Assembly: GCA_027452045.1 (NCBI GenBank)
Contig: DAIDHH010000037.1
Span: 1-46,716 of the forward strand
Reading direction: 5' to 3'
Source of the DNA: Gammaproteobacteria bacterium
Lineage (GTDB): Bacteria > Pseudomonadota > Gammaproteobacteria > Steroidobacterales > Steroidobacteraceae
DNA length: 46,716 nt
Part shown: positions 41,775 to 46,716 of the stretch, piece after piece
Layout: each line of letters begins with the position of its first letter
Position numbering within the stretch: position 1 is the first letter of the stretch
The notes under the pieces: generated by a model
What the model was told of the DNA's origin: nothing
What the model saw: the letters and a program-made list of their open reading frames with translations, nothing else
Databases searched by the model: none
Position numbers and translations under genes: made by a program

Positions 41775-42083
41775 CTACGGCGGGCCGATTCGATCGCACT
41801 GTTTCGGCACGCCCAGTCGGGGGGCCTTGCACTGGTAGGTGCCTACGCCCTGCTTGACCGTGACCCAGTGCCAGGTCCCGCTGCTGTCCTGCCATGCGTT
41901 CTGCACATTGGAATCGGACAGGAACTGAAGCGCCCCGGCGGCAATGAAATCCACGGCCTTGTGCGCCGGTCCTCCCTTCTGCGGTGCACTGCCCGCACAA
42001 CCGGTCAAACCGGCGACCAGCAAAACGCCCGCGAGGCGCGCCGCGATCTCCCACGGGCGGCGGGACCTTGTATTGTCATGCAT
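41775..42083 (-). CDS. small lipoprotein, unknown function
   Basis: 102 residues. The signal segment ends in LTGC (IAARLAGVLLVAGLTGCAGS), a good lipobox. The mature part includes FIAAGALQFLSDSNVQNAWQ and SSGTWHWVTVKQGVGTYQCK with two further Cys residues (YQC and KQC). The pattern is compatible with a small periplasmic-face lipoprotein, but no family is recognised. The start is ATG 42083, with GGAGTGAG upstream; the longer frame to 42131 adds a polar lead. It is divergent from the nitrile hydratase operon. Confidence 0.78.
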   Translation of the reverse strand: MHDNTRSRRPWEIAARLAGVLLVAGLTGCAGSAPQKGGPAHKAVDFIAAGALQFLSDSNVQNAWQDSSGTWHWVTVKQGVGTYQCKAPRLGVPKQCDRIGPP

Positions 42084-42313
42084 CGGCTCACTCCATACGC
42101 CACTTGGCGATTGTTCCGAATCGCCAGCCACTTATCGTGAAGATTGTGGCATTCATTCGATATCGCGTCTACCGGTCCCGTGCGCCAGCTGGGGCAGTGT
42201 GCAGCCTCCACAAGCGCACATTGCTCCTGACACCCGTGAGTACCGTGAGCAGGGGCCGAGGATCCACCCGGGGTACACTTGCCCACGCTTTGGGAAGGAG
42301 TGAAGCTAGCCTC

Positions 42314-42934
42314 ATGGATCACGATCTCGAGCATCGCCACGGTGCACCTGGACACTCGGCGCTTGAAGGGATGCAGGCGCGCGTTCGCGCGCTCGAAACG
42401 ATCCTGACCGAGAAGGGCCTGGTCGACCCTCAGGCGCTCGATCGGATCGTCGATGCGTTCGAGAGGAAGATCGGCCCGCGAAACGGCGCGCGGATCGTGG
42501 CGCGCGCCTGGAGCGATTCCGCGTTCAGGGCGCGGCTCCTCGCCGATGCCACGGAGGCTGCCAATTCCATGGGTTTCTCGAGCCCGGTCGGGGCCCATCT
42601 CATCGCGGTCGAGAATACGCCCGAGACCCACAACCTCGTCGTCTGTACGCTCTGTTCCTGCTATCCCTGGGAGGTGTTGGGGCTCCCGCCGGTCTGGTAC
42701 AAATCGGCGCCTTACCGAAGCCGCGCCGTCATCGAGCCGCGCGCCGTGCTCGCCGAGTTCGGCGTGGCCTTGCCCCCTGACACACGGATCCGTGTCTGGG
42801 ATTCGACCGCGGAGACGCGCTTCCTGGTGATCCCGATGCGCCCTCCCGGCACCCAAGGGTGGAGCGAGGAGCGGCTCGCGGCCCTCGTGACGCGCGACAG
42901 CATGATCGGCACCGGGCTGGCGAAGCGGCCATGA
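42314..42934 (+). CDS. nthA: nitrile hydratase alpha subunit (cobalt type)
   Basis: 206 residues. The metal site is CTLCSC (C111, C114, S115, C116) in VVCTLCSCYPWEVLGLPPVW, where Thr after the first Cys marks the non-corrin cobalt class; iron enzymes have CSLCSC. Other signatures are IGPRNGARIVARAW, YRSRAVIEPRAVL, RVWDSTAETRFL and LAALVTRDSMIG. Nitrile hydratase adds water to nitriles to make amides in the cytoplasm. A Shine-Dalgarno AAGGAG lies unusually far (about 15 bases) before the ATG at 42314. The 4-base ATGA overlap with the beta gene couples translation. Thiocyanate hydrolase gamma is similar but its operon has a split beta. Confidence 0.94.
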   Translation: MDHDLEHRHGAPGHSALEGMQARVRALETILTEKGLVDPQALDRIVDAFERKIGPRNGARIVARAWSDSAFRARLLADATEAANSMGFSSPVGAHLIAVENTPETHNLVVCTLCSCYPWEVLGLPPVWYKSAPYRSRAVIEPRAVLAEFGVALPPDTRIRVWDSTAETRFLVIPMRPPGTQGWSEERLAALVTRDSMIGTGLAKRP

Positions 42935-43584
42935 ATTCGATCCACGACATGGGTGGCATGCACGGCTTCGGGCCGGTCGAGCCCGAGACGGAGGAGCCCG
43001 TGTTCCATGCGCCCTGGGAAGGGCGGGTGATGGCGCTCTATCGCGCGGTGGGGTTCCTGCAGCTCTGGAGCATCGACGGGGCGCGCGCCATGATCGAAAG
43101 CCTCTCTCCGGAGACGTATCTCAGCGCCTCCTATTACGCCAAATGGCTGATGGGCCTCGAGAGGAACCTCGAGCGCACCGGCATGGTTGGTGCCGATGAG
43201 CTCGAGGCGGGCCGCTCGCTACGCCCCCCGAAGGAGCACGCCCGCCCCATGACGGTGGCCGATGTTGCGAGCCTCAAGCGCGGAGATTTCGAGCGCCCGG
43301 CCACGGTGCCCGCCCGTTTCAAGCCCGCAGACCGGGTGCGCACGCTGAATCTCAACCCGATGACCCATACCCGCCTGCCGCGCTATGCCCGGGACAAGCA
43401 GGGTGTGATCGAGGCCGTGCGCGGCCACCATGTCTTTCCCGATACGGCCGCGATCGGTGCCGGCGAGAGCCCTCAGTGGCTCTACACCGTTGTCTTTTCC
43501 GGCCGCGAGTTGTGGGGTGCGAAGGCCGATCCGACGCTCTCCGTCTCCATCGAGGCGTTTGAGCCTTATCTCACTCCGGCATGA
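42931..43584 (+). CDS. nthB: nitrile hydratase beta subunit
   Basis: 217 residues beginning MNSIHDMGGMHGFGPVEPET, the classic beta-subunit start. Next come FHAPWEGRVMALYRAVGFLQ, YYAKWLMGLERNLERTGMV and the C-terminal barrel with ARFKPADRVRTLNLNPMTHT, then RLPRYARDKQGVIEAVRGHH and WLYTVVFSGRELWG. It is a single full-length chain, which excludes the split subunits of thiocyanate hydrolase. The ATG overlaps the alpha stop by 4 bases. It is slightly short for a beta subunit but all core blocks are present. Confidence 0.94.
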   Translation: MNSIHDMGGMHGFGPVEPETEEPVFHAPWEGRVMALYRAVGFLQLWSIDGARAMIESLSPETYLSASYYAKWLMGLERNLERTGMVGADELEAGRSLRPPKEHARPMTVADVASLKRGDFERPATVPARFKPADRVRTLNLNPMTHTRLPRYARDKQGVIEAVRGHHVFPDTAAIGAGESPQWLYTVVFSGRELWGAKADPTLSVSIEAFEPYLTPA

Positions 43585-43940
43585 GCTCCTCCGATGTCGA
43601 GTTTTCCGGCATGCCTCGCGATGAGCAGGGGCCGGTATTCGGCGAGCCCTGGGAGGCGCAATCCTTTGCCATGGCCCTCGCACTTCACCGCGCCGGGATA
43701 TTTCAGTGGACCGAGTGGGCCGCGATGCTCGCCGAGGAGATCCGGCGCGCGCAGGCCGCGGGGGATCCCGATACGGGCGCGACCTACTACCGGCACTGGC
43801 AGGCGACCCTCGAGCGCATGATCGTTGCCAAAGGCCTGAGCAATTCCCAGACGATCGACCGCTACGGCAGTGCCTGGGCGCATGCGGCCCTTCGCACGCC
43901 CCATGGCATGCCTATCGAGCTCGCACCCGAGGACCTTTAG
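43581..43940 (+). CDS. nitrile hydratase accessory protein (beta N-terminus-like activator)
   Basis: 119 residues resembling the N-terminal half of the beta subunit: GPVFGEPWEAQSFAMALALH, FQWTEWAAMLAEEIRRAQAA, then YYRHWQATLERMIVAKGLSN. Such p14K/NhlE-type proteins bind the alpha subunit and help to insert cobalt by self-subunit swapping. It overlaps the beta gene by 4 bases (ATGA), so all three genes are translated together at matched ratios. No separate cobalt permease or P47K-type GTPase gene is next to it. Confidence 0.9.
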   Translation: MSSSDVEFSGMPRDEQGPVFGEPWEAQSFAMALALHRAGIFQWTEWAAMLAEEIRRAQAAGDPDTGATYYRHWQATLERMIVAKGLSNSQTIDRYGSAWAHAALRTPHGMPIELAPEDL

Positions 43941-44027
43941 GGGCGGCCGGAGCCGTTGAATCGGCACTCTCTGGAGAATGAGCCGGCGGCGCGATCCCGG
44001 CCCGTCAGGTCTCATCCACCGGCGTTT

Positions 44028-44372
44028 TCAGTGCGATATGACAGGGGGCAAGGTATATATGTGATGGTGGACATCGCGGACACTCGATGCCGAGGCGTTA
44101 AGCCACGCGGTCATCTGCGTCTTGTCGAGGCAGAGTCTCCTTGGAATGTAGGAAAAGGTCCGGCCCTTCTCCGTACAGAAGTACGTCTTGCCCCGGCGAA
44201 TCTGGGGGGAGTACCCGGCACTCTCGGCCTTGACAAGCAGGTCGCGCGAGACGCCAAAGTGCGCGGCCTGCGCAGCGAGAGTCTGGGAGTTTCTGAGCGG
44301 CGTTTGCGCGCAGGCTCCGAGCACCAGCGCCAGCGCCACGGCAACGACCAGGGGGAATCTCAGCTTGATCAC
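44028..44372 (-). CDS. small lipoprotein, unknown function
   Basis: 114 residues. The signal ends in LGAC (FPLVVAVALALVLGACAQTP), a lipobox. The mature part has a helix-turn pattern (LAAQAAHFGVSRDLLVKAES), then SPQIRRGKTYFCTEKGRTFS and IPRRLCLDKTQM with two Cys residues that could pair. The CxEKxxTxSYIPxxxC pattern is seen in small exported proteins of unknown role. The GTG start at 44372 has GAGGAG about 11 bases upstream. It is convergent with the nitrile hydratase operon and has no clear functional link to it. Confidence 0.78.
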   Translation of the reverse strand: MIKLRFPLVVAVALALVLGACAQTPLRNSQTLAAQAAHFGVSRDLLVKAESAGYSPQIRRGKTYFCTEKGRTFSYIPRRLCLDKTQMTAWLNASASSVRDVHHHIYTLPPVISH

Positions 44373-44613
44373 ATCCTTAGCTCCTCTTTGATGTTGCTTC
44401 AGGCAATGGACAGTTCCACGGCAGACCGCGAAGGCTGGATCCTGCGCGTCGCATCATTCCAAGACGAGTGAGCCACGACAGTCGGCACGTCTGGGCGGGG
44501 ATTCGTGCCGAGGCGTGCCTCATGCAGACATCGGCCCAAGGGGAGGCGCGCTTCGTTACCGTCGGGTGACGCGGCAGTGCGATGGGAATTCTAACTCCTA
44601 TTGACCGCGTTCG

Positions 44614-44697
44614 TGCCCGGGGCCGGACTCGAACCGGCATGGGGTTGCCCCCGAGGGATTTTAAGTCCCTTGCGTCTACCGATTTCGCCACCCGGGC
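44614..44697 (-). tRNA. tRNA-Leu (UAA)
   Basis: 84 bases with a 7-bp acceptor stem (GCCCGGG with CCCGGGC), D arm GGCGAAATCGGTAGACGC, anticodon stem AGGGA/TCCCT around the loop CTTAAAA (anticodon TAA, genome 44661-44663), long variable arm CGGGGGCAACCCC and T arm GCCGG-TTCGAGT-CCGGC. The long variable arm fits class II leucine tRNA. CCA is not encoded, so it must be added. A -10-like TACAAT lies 16 bases upstream. Confidence 0.97.
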
Positions 44698-44712
44698 TGG
44701 GCAAGGGGCGGC

Positions 44713-44718
44713 ATTGTA
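44713..44718 (-). promoter_or_regulatory. candidate -10 element of the tRNA-Leu gene
   Basis: TACAAT on the minus strand, 15 bases before the mature 5' end of tRNA-Leu. A clear -10 match; no well-spaced -35 was identified. Confidence 0.4.
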
Positions 44719-44874
44719 TCGGATCCGGACAACGCCTCCTGCGCAAAAAGGCACGCTGATCAATAGGGATTGGTGCCTATAAGATATTGGATGGATGTCT
44801 ATGGAGATATCCCCGCAAATTGGCGAGACTTGGTCTTACGGAAATACTCCGGGGCCGAGCATCCATAAGAGGGC

Positions 44875-45504
44875 ATGTCCGATTTCACGCTCAAGGGCGA
44901 GAACGTTCACCTATGGCGGGGGGAACGCCACGTGCTGCACGGCGTGCACTTCTCTGTCACGGGCGGGCAATGCCTGCAGCTCACCGGCCCGAACGGGGCG
45001 GGCAAGACGAGCCTCCTGCGCACGGTCTGCGGTCTTGCCTACCCCGAGGAAGGGCACATCTTCTGGCGCGGCGAGGACGTGCGCGTTGACCTGCCGGCCT
45101 TCCATGCCCAGCTCGCGTATCTAGGCCACGAGCCGCCCCTCAAAATGGAGTTGACCGCGCGCGAGAACCTGCACTACTGGGTGGGCGTGCGGCGGCGCCT
45201 GACGGGCCGTGAGCTCGATGGTGCGATCGAGCGGGTGGGGGCCGAGCGCTGGGCGGATCGACCCGTGCGCACGCTCTCGGCTGGCCAGAAGCGGCGTGTG
45301 GCGCTCGCGGGACTTACCCTGATGTCCGTGCCGCTCTGGCTGCTCGATGAGCCCACGACGAACCTCGATGCCGAGGGCCAGAGGCTCGTCGGGCGGCTGA
45401 TCGATGAGCACCTGGGGCAGGGTGGGCTCGCGATGGCCGCGGTCCACCACGAGCTCATCATCTCGAGCCAGGGCCTGCGCCGCCTGGAGCTTCGTCTTGA
45501 ATAA
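44875..45504 (+). CDS. ccmA: CcmA, haem exporter ATPase for cytochrome c maturation
   Basis: 209 residues. Walker A GPNGAGKT is at 38-45, the signature LSAGQ (CcmA-type, not LSGGQ) at 134-138 and Walker B with D-loop LLDEPTTNLD at about 155. CcmA forms an ABC complex with CcmB, and the ATPase releases holo-CcmE during System I cytochrome c assembly. AAGAGGG precedes the ATG at 44875. The next gene starts 4 bases after its stop. This is needed for the periplasmic cytochromes elsewhere in the window. Confidence 0.95.
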   Translation: MSDFTLKGENVHLWRGERHVLHGVHFSVTGGQCLQLTGPNGAGKTSLLRTVCGLAYPEEGHIFWRGEDVRVDLPAFHAQLAYLGHEPPLKMELTARENLHYWVGVRRRLTGRELDGAIERVGAERWADRPVRTLSAGQKRRVALAGLTLMSVPLWLLDEPTTNLDAEGQRLVGRLIDEHLGQGGLAMAAVHHELIISSQGLRRLELRLE

Positions 45505-45508
45505 CCTC

Positions 45509-46234
45509 ATGGCCGGCGAGGCCGGAACATCCTTCGTGAGCGCCGGGACCTCAGGTACCCCCTCGGTCTTCGCCGTAGCGAGGCTGATGCTCGTGCGGGA
45601 CCTGAGGCTGGCCTTCCGCAAGGCGAGCCAGCTGGTGCAGCCGCTCGCATTCTTCGCGCTGATCACGACGCTCTTTCCGCTCGCGGTCACCCCCGAGCTC
45701 ACGCAGCTGCGCCGTATCGCCCCGGGTGTGGTGTGGGCGGCGGCTTTGCTATCCTCGCTCCTTGCGCTGGAGTTTCTGTTTCGCGATGACGCGCAGGACG
45801 GCACCCTCGAGCAGTTCGCGCTCTCGGGCCGCTCGCTCACCGGGTTGCTCGCGGCCAAGACCGCAGCGCACTGGCTGCTCACGGGGCTGCCGCTTGCGCT
45901 CATGGCCCCGCTGGCGGGCGTGGCGCTCGGGGTGCAGGGGGCGGCGCTTCCCGGGATCCTCGCCTCGGTGACCGTCGGGACCGTGACGCTCAGCCTCATC
46001 GGGGCGGTGGGCGCGGCGCTCACCCTGGGGGTGCGCCGCTCCGGGGCGTTGCTCTCGCTCCTGACGCTGCCGCTGTCGATCCCGGTGCTGATCTTCGGCG
46101 CCCGTGCAACGCAGCTTGCGATTCGAGGTCAGCCCTACGGCGCGCCGCTCACGCTGCTCGCCGCGCTGGCGGTATTCGGCATTACGGTCTCCCCGCTCGC
46201 CGCGGCGGCGGCCGTGCGCATCAACCTGGAGTGA
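45509..46234 (+). CDS. ccmB: CcmB, haem exporter membrane subunit
   Basis: 241 residues and about six membrane segments. Family pieces are RLMLVRDLRLAFRKASQLVQ, then PLAFFALITTLFPLAV, APGVVWAAALLSSLLALEFL and FRDDAQDGTLEQFALSGRSL, and the C-terminal PLSIPVLIFGARA. CcmB is the permease partner of CcmA. The start is ATG 45509, 4 bases after the CcmA stop; the frame is open upstream inside ccmA, so a slightly longer form is possible. The first ~20 residues (MAGEAGTSFVSAGTSGTPSV) are an unconserved lead. Confidence 0.93.
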   Translation: MAGEAGTSFVSAGTSGTPSVFAVARLMLVRDLRLAFRKASQLVQPLAFFALITTLFPLAVTPELTQLRRIAPGVVWAAALLSSLLALEFLFRDDAQDGTLEQFALSGRSLTGLLAAKTAAHWLLTGLPLALMAPLAGVALGVQGAALPGILASVTVGTVTLSLIGAVGAALTLGVRRSGALLSLLTLPLSIPVLIFGARATQLAIRGQPYGAPLTLLAALAVFGITVSPLAAAAAVRINLE

Positions 46235-46245
46235 GGCTCCCGCTC

Positions 46246-46716
46246 ATGGCCTGGACCTGGTTTCATCGACTCGCCTCGCCACCCCATGTCTATCGGACGG
46301 CCGAGCGCCTCACGCCCTGGTTCGCCTGGTCGGCGGCCATCCTCATCGTGGCCGGGCTCATCGGCGGCCTCTACCTCTCGCCCCCCGATTACCAGCAGGG
46401 TGACGGCTATCGCATCCTCTACGTACATGCCCCGAGCGCCTGGATCTCGCTCCTCGTGTATACGACCATGGCGGTGGCGGGAGGAATCGGACTCATCTGG
46501 CGGATGAAGGTGGCGCATGCCGTGGCGGCAAGCTGCGCGCCCATCGGGGCGTCCTTCACCCTGGCGGCGCTCGTAACCGGCTCGCTCTGGGGCAAGCCGA
46601 TGTGGGGCACCTACTGGCAGTGGGACCCGCGGCTCACCTCGGAGCTGATCCTGTTCTTCCTCTACCTCGGCTACATGGGGCTGCGCGCGGCGTTCGAGGA
46701 CGTGCAGCGCTCGGAC
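46246..46716 (+). CDS. ccmC: CcmC, haem delivery protein (truncated by window edge)
   Basis: 157 codons are visible and the frame is still open at the window end. Helices with WFHRLASPPHVYRTAERLTP, YRILYVHAPSAWISLLVYTT and ASFTLAALVTGSLWGKPMWG are followed by the tryptophan-rich WWD signature WGTYWQWDPRLTSELILFFL. CcmC passes haem to CcmE at the periplasmic face. About two thirds of a usual CcmC is present. It follows ccmB by 11 bases, so ccmABC is one operon; ccmDEFGH are expected beyond the edge. Confidence 0.95.
   Translation, partial: MAWTWFHRLASPPHVYRTAERLTPWFAWSAAILIVAGLIGGLYLSPPDYQQGDGYRILYVHAPSAWISLLVYTTMAVAGGIGLIWRMKVAHAVAASCAPIGASFTLAALVTGSLWGKPMWGTYWQWDPRLTSELILFFLYLGYMGLRAAFEDVQRSD

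Noticed and set aside
42314-43940. Thiocyanate hydrolase instead of nitrile hydratase
   Set aside because: The beta subunit is one full-length chain starting MNSIHDMGGMHGFG; thiocyanate hydrolase has this part split into two subunits encoded before the metal subunit.
1-46716. CRISPR arrays, insertion sequences, integrases or prophage genes
   Set aside because: No spaced direct repeats, transposase or integrase motifs, or terminal inverted repeats were seen.

Overview
The window is high-GC bacterial DNA with densely packed operons. It looks like a chemolithoautotrophic gammaproteobacterium. Supporting genes are a DabA/DabB inorganic-carbon uptake pair with its LysR regulator, a Tat-exported high-potential iron-sulfur protein (HiPIP), several c-type and b-type cytochromes, System I cytochrome c maturation genes (ccmABC) and ABC-type zinc uptake with Zur. 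Such combinations are familiar in acidophilic sulfur or iron oxidisers of the Acidiferrobacter/Acidihalobacter kind, but the genus is only a guess. No phage, integrase, insertion sequence or CRISPR array was seen.

Layout. 1-1.7 kb: the start of a c-type cytochrome leaving the left edge, then 1.3 kb without a convincing gene. 1.7-7.4 kb: a phospholipase-D-type lipoprotein, Hsp20, an exported protein with a duplicated cysteine module, a small membrane protein, a SUKH-like protein and TspO. 7.5-13 kb: the carbon-uptake locus, dabB-dabA plus a small translationally coupled third gene, with a divergent LysR gene. 13-16 kb: a cytochrome c'/cytochrome b pair and a lemA/GIDE pair whose GIDE protein carries an EF-hand. 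16-22 kb: an SDR dehydrogenase, a DedA-PAP2-LssY fusion, an isocitrate lyase/PEP mutase family enzyme, a lipoprotein and a PQQ-type beta-propeller. 22-25 kb: a PAS-GGDEF-EAL protein. 25-29 kb: a five-gene zinc operon (znuA, znuC, two permeases, zur) with a palindrome at its start. 29-31 kb: an M13 metallopeptidase. 31-34.5 kb: a cobalamin riboswitch driving a NiCoT metal transporter, convergent and overlapping with a second GGDEF-EAL protein. 34.6-38.4 kb: a NarL/NarX-type two-component system, HiPIP and a small membrane protein. 38.5-41.2 kb: a TonB-dependent receptor with a strong terminator. 41.8-44.4 kb: a cobalt-type nitrile hydratase operon flanked by two small lipoproteins. 44.6-46.7 kb: tRNA-Leu(UAA) and ccmABC, the last cut by the window end.

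How the genes work together. Metal supply is a recurring theme. Zinc import could serve DabA, whose predicted site uses Cys, Asp, His and Cys, and the zinc peptidase. B12-controlled cobalt import could serve cobalamin synthesis and, less certainly, the cobalt-type nitrile hydratase. The ccm genes would serve the c-type cytochromes at the left end and at 13.7 kb. The two cyclic-di-GMP proteins are complementary in motif integrity: one has an intact GGDEF and the other a degenerate GGDSF with an intact EAL.

The least-explained parts are the small gene coupled to dabA, the GIDE-EF-hand/LemA pair, the duplicated-cysteine exported protein, the SUKH-like protein outside any toxin locus, and the gene-poor left end.
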